Shown here piece after piece: positions 11,586-22,939 of a DNA stretch of 64,000 nucleotides. Each line of letters starts with the position of its first letter. Position 1 is the stretch's first letter. The translations under genes and the position numbers were made by a program. Origin of the DNA: Nereocystis luetkeana (taxonomy: Eukaryota; Sar; Phaeophyceae; Laminariales; Laminariaceae); assembly GCA_031213475.1 (NCBI GenBank), contig JARUPZ010000002.1, forward strand, positions 11,538,466 to 11,602,465. The letters are read 5' to 3'. A model generated the notes under the pieces. That model ran no database searches, had not been told where the DNA came from, and saw nothing but the letters and a program-made list of their open reading frames with translations.

Positions 11586-12217
11586 TTGACATTTGACGTC
11601 ATCGGGGGCACGGCTCCGAATCTCAATTCGAACGTTCCTTTTGTAGAAAAGATTGCGCGTGCGTCCCCAAAAAACTCATCTCCCTGGTTCCACAGGTGTT
11701 GAAGCGAAGCGGGTAGGTCAGTGTACAGACGTACACGGTACCGATGCCCCAAAGATCCCGCCGTTCAGGGGGAGGGAGAGTACTATATAAGGCTTACCCA
11801 AGGCTGGGTAATCGATCGGTATTTTACCCGTATAGCTCAGTAGGTAACACCTTCACATATACCAGGTATACCATACATGCGCTACCTATTAATATTACAA
11901 AATAGATAGGTAGGTGTATATCTACGTACACTACTGTGTGTAGACTACAGTACATACCTGGTGCCACGTATATCTTGGTACGTAGACATAGTAGCACCTG
12001 GTACCACAGGTAGCGTACTATATTGCTGTTGATACTGGTGTCAGTCTTTTTTCATTCGTTACTACCAGGTGAATATTACAATACAGAAAAACTCAAAAAT
12101 GCTTTAATCAATATAACCGCCTCTCTGTCTCGAAAGGGATGCGTGGCCAATGATCACACGACTATTAATAGAAGGCAAGCAACAAATGAGTACGTCCCCC
12201 CCCACCCCCCCCCCGTG

Positions 12218-12263
12218 CCGGAAACCCGACGTGTTCCGCCCCGGCATTGTAGGGATGCGAGGG

Positions 12264-12264
<1 letters not shown>
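12218..12264 (+). repeat. Short dispersed repeat next to the ATT array
   Basis: The block with ACCCGACGTGTTCCG, CCCCGGCATT and GATGCGAGGGTTTA directly precedes the microsatellite. A close relative is found on the minus strand at about 27478-27532. Confidence 0.55.
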
Positions 12265-12337
<73 letters not shown>

Positions 12338-12341
12338 TATT
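12265..12341. repeat. (ATT)n microsatellite, 3' side of the retrotransposon
   Basis: About 75 bp of nearly perfect TTA/ATT repeats. In minus orientation it immediately follows the 3' end of the element at 12342-18858. Poly-Ile, poly-Tyr and poly-Asn frames over it are artefacts. Confidence 0.9.
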
Positions 12342-12533
12342 TCTCTTGTCATCCGACAATGTGCAGCATGATCTTCAACATGGATCACTCATAACTTTCC
12401 CGAAAGAAGAAAACCTCGGAAACAAAAGGAAACCCATGCACCAAGTCTACCTCCCTTCCGTGCCAACTTTCGGCTTGTCTACTCTATTTGCTATATTTGC
12501 TCCTTCCTTCTCATTACGTTCTATCCTTAAATC

Positions 12534-13195
12534 CTAACCTGCATCCAAGCTCCATCCCCACGCCATCGGTGTGGGTCTGTCGTCCCTCCATCCCCTGTTC
12601 CTTCTTCCTTCTTGGCGGTCCCTAAGCTGAAGCTTGAACCTCGACACCCTCCTCGAAATGGCGACCTGAGTGGTCACCGAGACGATTTGGAGCAGGCGTT
12701 CCTTCACTACCCCCTTCCTTGCCATCGACCCACCATCCCTCCCCCCCACGACGCTAGCTGCCAGCTGGTCGATGAAGTTGCTGCCCTCTACCCCGAGGCG
12801 CCCAAAGCTTTCCACCGCTAAGGTGGCTAGTTTGTGGCTCCGCTCGTCGAAGGACACATGTCCCGGACGCGCGTAGTGTTGGCGCTTGCGCGCCTCGGAG
12901 GTAGAGGCAGCTGATCCATCATGATCAGCGCAGCCTCCTCGCAGGTGGACCTGCGCTTGCGGGTCTGCATGGGTGACGTCCAGCAGGATGGACTTTTCCC
13001 TGTATTCCCTGTTAGGAGCGTCCCGAAGACCTCCTCTCCCGACAACGATGTCCATCCGCAGGTTCCGGTCTGCAGTGAACGGTTCGTCGCTCTCCACTTG
13101 GTGAGGGATTCCCAGCCGCTTCAGCGTGCGGGAGATCGCGTGAACCAACGGTTGATGTTGGTTTACCTGTGCCCCTGCTCTGGGACAGATGCCTG
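12534..13195 (-). pseudogene. Restriction-like endonuclease C-terminus of the retrotransposon (frame-shifted from RT)
   Basis: The frame picks up after a one-step shift from the RT ORF. The Cys/His knuckle is split across the shift: CPCC and D-T-H in the RT frame, then ICPRAGAQ in this frame. Next come LGIPHQVESDEPF, then RNLRMDIVV (the R-x-x-R-x-D stretch that stands where R2-type enzymes have PD) and, about 20 residues on, ILLDVTHADP, the DVT strand of the PD-(D/E)XK fold. The basic C-terminus ends at 12534. This nuclease nicks target DNA to prime reverse transcription in R2-like elements. The homology call rests on motif order and spacing. Confidence 0.7.
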
Positions 13196-15259
13196 CGTGG
13201 CGTGTGTGTCTATGTCGACTGCCTCGCAGCAGGGGCACCTCACCGCCACGTGCTCCTCGATGCCTATGAAGCGCCTTCCCATGCCCACGAACTCCTCTGC
13301 TGGTATGACACGGAGCGAGTCTGTTGGCCTCGCCCGAAGGCAAGCAGTGGCTCCTGCTCCTTGTAGGCTCCTGTAGCGAGCTTTGGCGAAGGTCTTGGTC
13401 TCGCTCCCCCCCAGCGGGTCGCCTGGTCCAGGTGGGCGTGCAATCTCCGGTAGCCCCTCCAGCGAGGTTGTGTGTGCAGCGTGTCGACCCTGATTCACCA
13501 GCTTGCCCAACCTCTGTTGAGCCTTCCGGGAGTTGGTGGTTACGGCATCATGCGCCGCCAGCATGTCGGCTTCAGGGGGCCCTGGGACCAGGTCCCCCTC
13601 TGCACCCATGCTCCATTCCAGCCAGGATTCGGGGACGATGCCCTCCATCGCTTCTTTTGTCACGCCCCACGTGTCCCTGATCTCTCGCAGGCTGCCCCCG
13701 AGCTCAGCCATGATGCTCGAATGAGGGAGACCCCTCTTTACCCTGTCTCCTAGCGGGCCCGTGAGGTCTGCTAGAACCTCCGGCAGGATGCCCACCCTGC
13801 TCCCAATGGAGGCAGACATTCGCCTCGCTTCCGTCGACGGCAGCCCTAACCCTCCTGCTCCCGTAGAAAGGCGTGCTTGGGCTTGTTGGTAGGGTTTTAG
13901 AGTCAGTTGGCTGGCCGGGCACCCCTCCTGGAAAAACGACTGTGCGTCCGCCGCTCCCGGTAGCTCTAGGATATTTTCGTAGGCCCACTGAGCCCCGTTG
14001 TCGGCCCTTCGGCATGCTTCGAGTGACAGCCCCGGGTCCAGAGCCCTTTCGAGGTAGCCCGTCCGCTGCCCGAGGGATTCGACGGTGATGAGGGCCGCCG
14101 CTTGCTTGCCTGGCATGTTAGCGAGGCAGCGTGCAAGGCGGTCCGCGCCTCCGTCCCTCACTACCTCCATTGCTCGCCCCAGCACGTATTCATCCGAGCC
14201 GATCGGGACACCCACCACCGTCACCCCTCCTTCGTCTGCGATGCGGACGTCAACGCTCTCCAGGAGCGATATCTCCTCCGCCGTCGGGACGTGTCCTTCG
14301 GGTGGTAGTGCTACGGTCTTAGCGGGGTTGACCACAATGCCGATGTCGTCTAGCTCTCGCCGGAGGAAGGCAAAAGCTCTAATCGTGTTGGCCGTGACCC
14401 CCATAAGGCCGAGAGATACATCGTCCATGTAGGCGAAGACTTCCACTCCTTCTCCTTCGAACTCCAGTCGGAAACGCTTCAGCCCTGGTCGCAACGCCAG
14501 ACAGAACATTGCTGGCCCAATGGGGTCCCCTTGCTGGACACCACTGGAGCAGGCGATCGTCCTGGTCTCCCCTGAGTCCATCCGGAAATACACGTCGGCG
14601 GGTCTTGTGCCGTAGCACTTCGCCACAAACGGCGTGAGCGCTGGAACGCAGTTGGCCGCCTCTTCAAGCACCGCCGTCCGTTTAACCGTGTTGAAGGCGT
14701 TGGAGCAGTCCGTTAGGACGACCCAGTTGCCCGTCTCCTGTAACGTCCTAGCCCTCAGTCCCACATGCTCCACTCCTCCGGGTACGGCGACCCCAAACTG
14801 CCTCACCTCTCGGTTGACCTCCTCCAACCGCGGCCGCCACTGTCGCATAGCCCCCGCGGTGATGAGCCGCCTCCATGTCATGCCCACGCAAACCGGCCGG
14901 CACTTTTCCCCCAAGGCGGTGAGGCTCGACTGCAAGAAGAGCTGCCAGAATTCTGGCGGGAACGCGTCCGGCTCGTCGACGATTCTCCGCCAGAAGGCTG
15001 TCATGCCCTTTCCGAACTCTTCCCGCCCGATGTCGGTGTGGATGATGGATTGCAGGTGCGCAAAGCGTTGACCATCGTTTCCGGGGCCTGAAAGGGCACT
15101 GCGGGAGCTGATGACGTCGAAGAGCACCTTGGAGGCGTACTCATCGTCAGGGCGCCACGGAGGGGCGTTTCCGTCTTCCACCTCGGTGGCGGTCGCCAAC
15201 ACCGCAGCCGCCGCCGCCGCGGACACCGCGGCGCGATCTTCGGAGGGGAACTTGGCCAC
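13163..15259 (-). CDS. Retrotransposon reverse transcriptase ORF
   Basis: A 698-codon frame. RT motifs: LTDCSNAFNTVKR (motif A Asp near residue 184), SSGVQQGDPIGP (motif B, 238-249), FAYMDD (catalytic YMDD, 277-280) and VVNPAKTVALPP shortly after. A thumb and connector follow, then RYRSLQGAGATACLRARP, a conserved stretch just before the Cys/His knuckle in R2/NeSL-like proteins. The frame ends at 13163 because of the shift into the endonuclease frame. In-frame text continues upstream beyond a stop near 15293 (about 15538-15293), so the native protein was longer. Codon use is GC-rich and unlike the AT-rich surroundings. Confidence 0.8.
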   Translation of the reverse strand: MAKFPSEDRAAVSAAAAAAVLATATEVEDGNAPPWRPDDEYASKVLFDVISSRSALSGPGNDGQRFAHLQSIIHTDIGREEFGKGMTAFWRRIVDEPDAFPPEFWQLFLQSSLTALGEKCRPVCVGMTWRRLITAGAMRQWRPRLEEVNREVRQFGVAVPGGVEHVGLRARTLQETGNWVVLTDCSNAFNTVKRTAVLEEAANCVPALTPFVAKCYGTRPADVYFRMDSGETRTIACSSGVQQGDPIGPAMFCLALRPGLKRFRLEFEGEGVEVFAYMDDVSLGLMGVTANTIRAFAFLRRELDDIGIVVNPAKTVALPPEGHVPTAEEISLLESVDVRIADEGGVTVVGVPIGSDEYVLGRAMEVVRDGGADRLARCLANMPGKQAAALITVESLGQRTGYLERALDPGLSLEACRRADNGAQWAYENILELPGAADAQSFFQEGCPASQLTLKPYQQAQARLSTGAGGLGLPSTEARRMSASIGSRVGILPEVLADLTGPLGDRVKRGLPHSSIMAELGGSLREIRDTWGVTKEAMEGIVPESWLEWSMGAEGDLVPGPPEADMLAAHDAVTTNSRKAQQRLGKLVNQGRHAAHTTSLEGLPEIARPPGPGDPLGGSETKTFAKARYRSLQGAGATACLRARPTDSLRVIPAEEFVGMGRRFIGIEEHVAVRCPCCEAVDIDTHATQASVPEQGHR

Positions 15260-15292
15260 CAGTGTGCTCCACGTCGTTTTGTTTCCAGCTGA

Positions 15293-15943
15293 TTATGGCT
15301 CTGCTAGCAGGTTGCGAGCTGCCACTTTGACCCCTCCTGCGTGGCGACACGCCGACGACGCCCGTTCAAGCTTCGTCTCCTCCGAATCTTCTTGGGCGGC
15401 ATCCCGTCGCCTCAGGTCCCCTCCCCTGGTGAATGGTATCAGCCACGGGAGCAGGAGTACTATATCCCCGCTCTCCACCAACGCGAACCTCTGTCGCCTC
15501 TTGATTCGGCCGTCCGGTGAGTGGAGCAGGGCTGGCATGAGGTACCATAGCTTGAACTTCTTTGGCCCGTCTCTCTCCCTTCCCTCCCCCCTCTTCCCCC
15601 CCCATTCCGCGGCCCTCCCGTTTCCGGTTCTCCTCTACCCTCACTATCTCTCTCCTCTCTGGTAGGTTCGCTCCTGGTACCCCTCCCCACTCCCTCCGCT
15701 CCCCCCGCCTCCCTCCCTCCCTCCCTCCACCCCGCCCCCCCCCTGTCCCCTCGCTTCTCTCGCCCCCCCCCCCGCCCCCGCTCCTCCCTCCCACCCCCTG
15801 CCTGCTGACGAAGGTGGCGCACTACCCCCTCTCCCCGCTCTCATCGCTTCCCCCGCTCCTCCCGCTCCCCTCGCTGCTCCCGATCCCCCCGCTCTCTCCG
15901 CTCCCTCCGCCCCCCCCGCTCCCCCCGCCCCCCCCACTCCCTC
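15293..15943 (-). other. Low-complexity linker between finger and RT regions of the retrotransposon
   Basis: Minus-strand frames here are Gly/Arg/Glu repeats from purine-rich DNA (GGGAGG-type), open in all three frames in pieces and interrupted by stops. It is probably an unstable linker in a once continuous ORF. No domain is visible. Confidence 0.5.
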
Positions 15944-18110
15944 TACTCCCTCCGCTGCCCTCGCTTCCCCCGCTTCCCCCGCTCCCCCCGCTCCCTCCGT
16001 CCCCCCTTCACCCCCCGCTCCCCCCATCCCTCTGTCCCCCCCGGTCCCCACGCTTCCCCTTCTCCCTCCACCCCCCCCACTCCCTCCTCCTCTCCCCCCT
16101 CCCCCGTCCTGTCTGCTGAAGAGGGTGGCGCACTGCCCCCCCGCCTGGCGTTTCGCCCCGTACTCGCGTCGGCCCCTCTCCCTGCACTGCTTCCTCGTGG
16201 ACCGCTCCAAGAACCTCTCGATCGGCCTCTTCTACCCCTTGCGACCGCTCCCCCCCCCCTCACGTTGGTTGGCACAGTCGGTCCGGGGGTTGTCGACGCT
16301 GCCTCGGACCTTGTCCAAGGCGTTCTGGGTTGTTCTGCTGGCGTGGTATCCCGGCTTCCCTCGTTTTGGTGGCTCTCCGAGATACTCGGAGCTGCGCGTT
16401 CTTGCTCCAGTTGCCCTCTCCTCATCGGATCTCTGTCTAGCGCTGGCCCCATTGCTCCCGGCGAGGGCGCCGCCTCCACCGGAAAGGGAGTGAGCGCGCT
16501 GCTTTCCGCCAGCGCGTTTTGAACGCCGAGAGTCCATCTCGTCAAGCGTTCCTCCCACTCAGCGTCGAGGCCCGCTAAGTTTTCTTGAACATGGGGCCCA
16601 ATGTAGAGCCTCCGGTTAGTTAATCGAAGCAGGACATCCTGCGATCGAATCCCGAGCGCGGCGAACCGCGTACGGTAGCGGCCGACGGCCACTTCCCATT
16701 CCCTCGAGCGTGGGAAATCAAGGTAGGCCGCTTGAGGCAGGCCTAGAGCATCGCTGAACAGGGAGCACAAGAGGAACGAAGAGGTTGGGCTCCTCCCGTG
16801 GGCACGTACCATGTGCTCGAATGAGCTGTATACGCCGGTTGTCAGGTAACTAACCGGCCCCGGCCCTGGGGCGTCCCGTTGAACGAGGCTGGCGAACTGC
16901 ATGGTGCTCCTTAACGTTGCCCATCTTCCCCCCGACTCCTCCATTGGTAAGCCACTAGCAAGCTCCGCCGGGTGGGGGGGTCGTCTTCCCCCGTCCCCCT
17001 CGTGGCGGCATGCGACGCAGGACCTCGGGTCTGTATGCCCTCTCGCGAGGCGGTCTGCTCGTTCCAGCATGCAACTGGCGTGCACAAGTCCCCCGTGGGA
17101 GCACGGGACGGGTACTTGCCTGTGAATGCCCCTCGACGCCTCTGCCGAGTCTTCCAGGGCCTGTCCGCAGTACGTGCACTCTGCGTCTTCCTCCTCTCTC
17201 TCCCTCCCTTCTGCCTGTTGGGTCTGAGCTGGGTTCACGACGTCCTCATCCTGCGAAATTGCTGACCGCCACGATCTTTCCAGTTGTCTCCTTCTATGGG
17301 CGCCCATCACTGTAGCGCCGTCATAACGTAGGTGTAGCCTCGGCAGTATCTGGGTGAGACGAAACGCTCTCCGACGGAGCGGCCCATTCCCTTCTGGGAT
17401 GGCTACCCCGAACCGATCGTCTCCCCTTCCGGAGGCCCCCTGTACGTTCTCCACGGCGCACTCCGTATGAGCGAGCCAACCTGCGAAAGAGAACCTGTTA
17501 CGGTCTGTAACTTGCTCTCCACACGCCCCGCACGGCGCTTCCACTTGTGCTTGCTGGGGGGCCGTGCCACGCCAATCTCCCCAGATATCCTCCTCCCCTC
17601 TCTCAGCTGCACTCCTCGACAAATCTATCGTTCCGGTTGGGGTGGTGGACCCCCCGTTGAGGCGGAGCTCCGCTGCGTTGACCCTGGCACCTATGGCTCT
17701 CTCTTCCGCCGTATCCGCCGATTTACCGAGACCCCTGATCTGTTGGAGAAGAGGGTGAAGATCCACATATTGGTGTACCGCATGTAGAGCCGGGTTCGGG
17801 CACGTGACCTGGTGTGTGATCGTACGTGTCGCTTTGGCCCTGGCTCGGGGGATTGCATCTTCAACAAAGCCTAGGGCGCAACGGCGGTTCACCTCGCATG
17901 AGCAGGACACACGCACGAAGGCGATCTCCTCCACCAGTCCGTGGCAGATGCTGCATATCACTCGCCCTCCCCTACCGTTCCGTGTGGCCCTGGTGGATGA
18001 CCCCCCTCCTCTCCTAACCGGCACCTCACGCCGTGCGACCGCCATCGCCTCTGACATGACCTCTTCGCTCGGAGTGCTATTATGTCGGCTTCTTCGACTG
18101 TTGCGGTAGC
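15943..18110 (-). pseudogene. Retrotransposon N-terminal region: RING-like zinc-finger protein
   Basis: The open part of a 763-codon frame holds three Cys/His clusters. The first is CSICHGLVEE...CSCEVNRRC. The second is CGACGEQVTDRNRF...HTEC. The third is CTYCGQALEDS...PCSHGGLVHASC...CVAC. Together with the cluster at the end of the adjacent frame these look like RING/treble-clef fingers. The C-terminal third is Ser/Pro/Gly/Arg rich and disordered. R2-type proteins carry N-terminal DNA-binding fingers, but RING-like fingers are not what I would expect there. Whether they bind DNA or act as an E3 ligase is unknown. Confidence 0.6.
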
Positions 18111-18840
18111 TCTGCATGCCGGGCATCGTAGGTCGGTTGCCGCTCTGACGCGGAGGGCGGCATAGCAAGGCAGGTGGAGTCGGAGAGGGCAGCTGCCGAG
18201 ATGGACCATTGGGGTCACCAATGCCTCGTAGCACACGCAGCAGTCTTCCGGGGGTTCCACTCGGGGCTGCCCATTCTCTGCGGGTGGCGGCGGCGGCGGC
18301 GATTCTGGCGTCGACGCTGGTCCCGAGCTCCCCCCCTCCCGCGCTCCTCCGGGCATCGTCGGTGGCGTCCTTGGTAGCGGCGTCCGCGCCGGTCCGGTCG
18401 CTGGCTGCGATGACGTCACATTCGCCAGCACCGCTTCCGGTGTCAAGAGCGGCGTCCCTGTCGAAGGGGGTGCCCCTGTCGGCAACGACTGGCGTGGCTC
18501 TGTCACAGGTGACGGCAGGGGTGGCGTGTCAGGCTGTAATGCGGTCGGTGGTGGTCGTGGTGTCTCCGACGGTGACGGCGCGCGTATCGAGCTTGCTGGA
18601 GGAGACCGTGGCTCTGCTTTGGACTGCCCCGTTGGCTGAGGCTGCCTTGGGCGCGGCTCGAACACTTCCGGTCGTCGTGCTGTTGGAGATAGGGTTGGAG
18701 TCTCCTGCAGCGTCTGTGACGGCGGCTGCGGGGGCGTGGGAGGCCTTTCTTCAGAGGTGGGTTGCAGACGCGCTGGTGTAGGGATCGGGGAATGAGTCCC
18801 GGTCGTGGCTGGTTGCGCTGAGAACGAGGGGTCTGGCGCC
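18060..18840 (-). pseudogene. Retrotransposon first finger ORF (Pro-rich, ends in a RING-like finger)
   Basis: The region is Pro/Ser/Thr rich from just inside the microsatellite to about 18250. A finger follows: CCVCYEALVTPMVHLGSCPL, HLPCYAAL, LRCPACRAT, which has C-x2-C, C...H-x2-C and C-x2-C spacing of RING type. The readable frame then changes to that of the 15943-18110 ORF around 18.08 kb, which suggests one ancestral ORF with a frameshift. The open frame continues into the AAT repeat as poly-Ile, so no native start codon can be assigned. Confidence 0.55.
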
Positions 18841-18857
18841 TGGACCGGTGCAGGTAC

Positions 18858-19070
<213 letters not shown>

Positions 19071-21800
19071 TGTGCTATTAATAGCCTTCCGACAATATAG
19101 CGTACATGCCATTCCAACATAATATATCGAATATCCTTCCGTAAATCAGCAGTATTCGCACTTACTTGCACGACTACGGCCATTGATGACATTGATGACA
19201 CCTCCCCCCCGTTTTGGACTATATAACTGGTAGCTTTTTAGCTTTGGGTGGTTGATGAATTTCGTTTGCACTTGGTGTTGGTGTCCGCCAGATATGTATG
19301 TACCGGTATGTGTTTCGTCCTTGATAGTAGTTTTCACTCAATCAATGTCTTCGCCGATTTTTGTTTTTGCAGTTAGTTCGTGTTTCTTTTTTTGTTATTT
19401 GTGCACTTTTGGTGATGCGTTTAAGGAGGAATTATGCATATATATATATTAATATATTAATCCCCCCTTCGCCGCCCACCCACCCATATAAAGAGATCAG
19501 GTCGGGACATTTTGTACCCTTGGCCCGATTTGCCTATTGCACAGGTACTCGTTGTTACTCACGTGTGTTGATTGCTTCGAGATGGAAGAAGAGCAACTTT
19601 ATTGTTATGCTTGCCATCCGACAAATGTGTAGTGTTGATCTAAAAAAGACTAAGGAACAGGGAGTGAATTTATTGTTTCCGCGCACGATGAAAGACTGAG
19701 AGGTGGCTGATTGCCTCGCTGGAAACCCCTGGTTTCCAATCCTAGACACGCCCCCACAGTACTATAAATACGCCCCCAGTACCTGTCACCATGTAACTAC
19801 CGCCTGCCTTTCCACCCACCTACCGACCCGCCATAAAAGAGTTTTGCGCTGACATGCCTCGCTTAACAATAAATACATGATGTTGGTGCGTGGTGTTGTT
19901 GTGGGTGGTAAGACAACCAGTCCACGCACCAACCGACACATCCAGCAACTCACTCACCACCTACAACCCACACCCACCAACCACAATATCTACCCGGTCG
20001 CCATACAAGCTTTCTGCGCTGACAGTGAAAGCGAACACGCGAGATTTCCTGGAACACAATCGACCTACGATCACACAAACCCAACTGGTGTTCTGAACAT
20101 ACAAATGCAAGGATAACACTGGGAAACAGCTCACGAATTAATGCATACCTGGTATCACGAATCATCGGGAGAACTACGTGCAAATATATTATTACTTGAA
20201 GTATGTATATCAATCCTCGACCGTTTCCGTACCCTATTTATTTTTTTGCTTTAGCAACGCATGGACCGTGCTGTCTGTTGAAGCTATTGTTTCTTATCCT
20301 ATGAGCAGATAATAACCAGCCCGTACATGCAGAAACATTAAAAAGAAAACGAGTCCTTATGGCAACGAGCTGAAAGTACGTGTCGCGTACATGTTCAGAA
20401 AAAAAAATGGTATCACACATAAATAGAGCAGAACCTTCTAGAGTTTCCGTTTGCTTTGTTTGTGGTTCTCCGCATAGCTCGTCCGGTTGATTAAAGTCAT
20501 CGGTAATATAGAGCAGCGCATACATACGTAGGCGACTAAAGGTACAGTATGGACCATAGCAAGCATTCCTTCGCACCGGGTTATAAGGATATAGCAGCCG
20601 GGAATATCGAAATAATCCCGTAACTCCAGCATGTCGAACAGCGTCCGTCCACGCTTGTTTTTTCCTCGACGTCGTTTAGCTCGCGCGGTCAGTTTAAGCT
20701 TTTTTTTGTGTATCGCCCAAACCGCGGAATCGATGGAGATGCCGCCTGTTCTCGAGGGTTGTACAGTAGTAGTTAAAAGGACCCCCCTGGGCTGGAGATC
20801 AGTAGGTAACATTAACATTATCCTCTCCACGGGGCGGGGCTACTACAGTTATTATACGGAAAAACTTGTTGCGGTGAATATACCCCAACTACTTGTATCC
20901 CAATTTTATTGTCTTGATGTGACCCTGTTATTTACATAGTAGTTAGTGCTGTACAATGTATCTGCGATTGGCTGTTGGTACAAAATCTATTATCATCGTG
21001 ATTTTTTTGTCTGTTTTTTTTTGTCTCGCGTTTTAATGTTAGGATATTATTGGGAGTAGCCGAGGGTTCCGGTCGCTACGAATGAACCCCCGTACATACT
21101 AGACACTTGACATATTAATAGAGTCTGTCAAGGCTGATTTTTTTTTTTTTGTTGTCAGTGAAATCGATGCCTATCATCGATTTTTTGTGGGCTAATTTTT
21201 TACAGTGAGGGAAGTAAGTACATCAATCATCTATCTCTAAAACAACACTAGATATTACTTTCCATGATGATTCTCATCGGAAAGTTAAAAGGCAGCTTAA
21301 CTACATACTGGAGGAAAATCGGGTGTTCCAGGTAGGTACTACTGCTCTGTACCCGTAGGTGGTATTGGTTGTTTTTGTCATAGTTGATCGAAACTGGAAA
21401 CATTTACTATTCATATTACTACAGCATACAACATTATTACCATGGATGGGTTGAGAACTTCCGCAAAGTTTGAACGTGATAGATCATCCCCAAGGGCATT
21501 ACATTTTCTAACGATTCATGTCTGGAATCATTTCGATTCTGAATCCCCTGTCATGCACATACATGGTGGATGGTTGGTGTGGTTGGAATAAAAGCGCTAT
21601 TTATTGATAGACATTGTCAGATAGATGCCAAATGAAATACTAATACGATAACTGGTATGTTGTTTTTTTAGTTTTTTGATAATATATTCTCGCGTGACAT
21701 TTTAATTTTTTTATGAGTCTTTACATAGATAGCTTCATAGCTTCGAGCTCAGATAGGCTCCACCATTACTATTCGACTACAGATGTTTGCCACGAAATTA
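19071..21800. other. Gene-poor stretch
   Basis: No exon could be supported. The region holds a short block near 19612-19640 similar to the retrotransposon 3' terminus (minus strand), a SINE family 1 head fragment near 20783-20816 (CTGGGCTGG...AGTAGGTAAC), a TATTAATAG word near 21113, and AT-rich DNA with poly-T runs. Confidence 0.5.
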
Positions 21801-21809
21801 TCTTATCAA

Positions 21810-21938
21810 TTTTTTTTTTTTTTCTTTTTTTCCCATCCCATTCATTATCTTCGCACATCTTCTTCTCTCTCTCCTTCCAACTCGTAACTCAGATCCGGGG
21901 TCACATAGCAGGCTCTTCTCCCCCCTTCCCGCTACGGT
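21810..21938 (-). mobile_element. SINE family 2, 5'-truncated copy
   Basis: Minus-strand copy ending in a poly-A tail (T run at 21810-21831). It has the GTAGCGGGAAGGGGGGAG, CTGAGTTACGAGTTGGAAGG and GATAATGAATGGGATG blocks. Confidence 0.8.
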
Positions 21939-22097
21939 AAATTGGAGCTATGTGGTTGACAATATATACTTCGGTTGTGTACATTTGGAAGTTTAAGCTC
22001 GCCAGTATAGGAGATTCAATAGGTCGGACTGGAGCTTACATACCACGGTATGCAATATGCGGGTACAAGCACAGTAGTAACAGTATGTTCTTCACGT

Positions 22098-22740
22098 TGT
22101 TTTTGTTGTTGTTCTCACATTAACTCACAATACAATGCAGTCCGTGGTCGCAGGACAGCCTCCAATAACTCTGGAGTGGAAGAAATACCTCGGTAAAAAA
22201 ATAAAACAAAAGCAAAAGGTAGCACCTGGTACACACGATAACTGAATGCAGCACATCTACACTTCACTGACAAAAACATGAAGAAAGGAGGTCCGCGCGC
22301 GTACGTATCATATACATGCGGTACGCTGTACAAGTCGCCACAGAAACCGAGAGGACCACATACTACCCAGAAAAAATAGACAGACAGGATGAAAATAAAA
22401 CAACTCGACGTCGAAAAATCGAAATCAAAAATCGAAAAAAAAATCACACACCCAAGAGGGAAGAGAGAGAAAAAAAGTTTAAGTCTGGCAAGGAGCTCCA
22501 GGCAAGGAAGCAACATAAAGCAAGAAATCAAGAAAGGACACGCAAGAGAATGCGCAATTTTTGGCAGATTTCAGGCTCGCACGCATCGCGAGGGGTGTAA
22601 AACAGAGGCAAAACACAAAAAAACAAGCATATGCACTCCACCACTAAGGACCCCAGGGAAGGCAAAAGAGACTACGAGTATATTAATAGCAGACAAAAAA
22701 CAAAAAAAAGAAGATGAGGCGAAGCAAAAAAAATGAAGTA
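22098..22740 (-). mobile_element. LINE 3'-end fragment (same family as 9.5 kb)
   Basis: The minus strand carries the 3' UTR phrases TTGTCTGCTATTAATA, GGTGGAGTGCATATGCTTG and ACCGAGGTATTTCTTCCACT, then TATTGTGAGTTAATGTGAGA and a (CAA)n-like tail. It differs from the 9.5-kb copy by about 350 bp of extra sequence between about 22210 and 22590, so it is a subfamily variant or has been interrupted. No coding part. Confidence 0.7.
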
Positions 22741-22835
22741 AACCCCTTCGGGACCCCGAGGTAGTGACCAAAACCAAAGCAAAGATATATATATTTATAA
22801 TATATATAAATGTATACCTGGTATTTTAGTGTTGT

Positions 22836-22931
22836 TAACCCTTTCAGGACTGCAGTCCCGTTGCGGAGACAGGCCAGTCAAATTGTAAGTAATTTGTTCC
22901 CAAAACGGGACTGCGGTACTGAAAGGGTTAC
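22836..22931. mobile_element. MITE (GGGACTGCAG foldback), copy 1
   Basis: About 95 bp with inverted ends. The left end has AACCCTTTCAGGACTGCAGT and CCCGTT. The right end has AACGGGACTGCGG and CTGAAAGGGTT. The centre is CCAGTCAAATTGTAAGTAAT. It sits between TTA-type trinucleotides, but the exact target duplication is ambiguous. Other copies: 29488-29592, 31778-31826 (one arm), 55676-55772 and 55797-55885. Confidence 0.75.
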
Positions 22932-22939
22932 CGCTACCC

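Larger units (their letters stand above)
9482..11862 (+). mobile_element. SINE family 1 copy split by a LINE insertion
   Basis: The left part (9482-9543) has the lead GGGCTGGGTATTCGATC and head up to GGTAATACC. The right part (11586-11862) resumes with TTGACATTTGACGTC, the body, and a second partial head that ends at AACACCTTCACAT near 11858. Removing 9544-11585 gives one continuous family 1 element. Confidence 0.7.
12342..18858 (-). mobile_element. Site-specific-type non-LTR retrotransposon (RING-like fingers, RT, restriction-like endonuclease) between (ATT)n arrays
   Basis: Reading on the minus strand, (AAT)n is followed by a zinc-finger-rich region, a Gly/Arg low-complexity linker, RT, CCHC-like knuckle, restriction-like endonuclease, about 190 bp of 3' UTR, and again (AAT)n. 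RT followed by CCHC and a PD-(D/E)XK endonuclease is the order of the early-branching CRE/R2/R4/NeSL group. Several of these insert at fixed sites, and Dong of the R4 clade inserts in TAA repeats (established). This copy carries at least a frameshift between the two finger ORFs (near 18.08 kb), a disrupted linker (15.3-15.9 kb) and a frameshift before the endonuclease (near 13.18 kb), so it is probably dead. The family assignment within the group is open. Confidence 0.75.

Noticed and set aside
15460-16210. Gly/Arg-rich and, on the opposite strand, Pro-rich frames
   Set aside because: Purine/pyrimidine-skewed low complexity keeps several frames open. No domain is visible, so it is treated as a linker of the retrotransposon.
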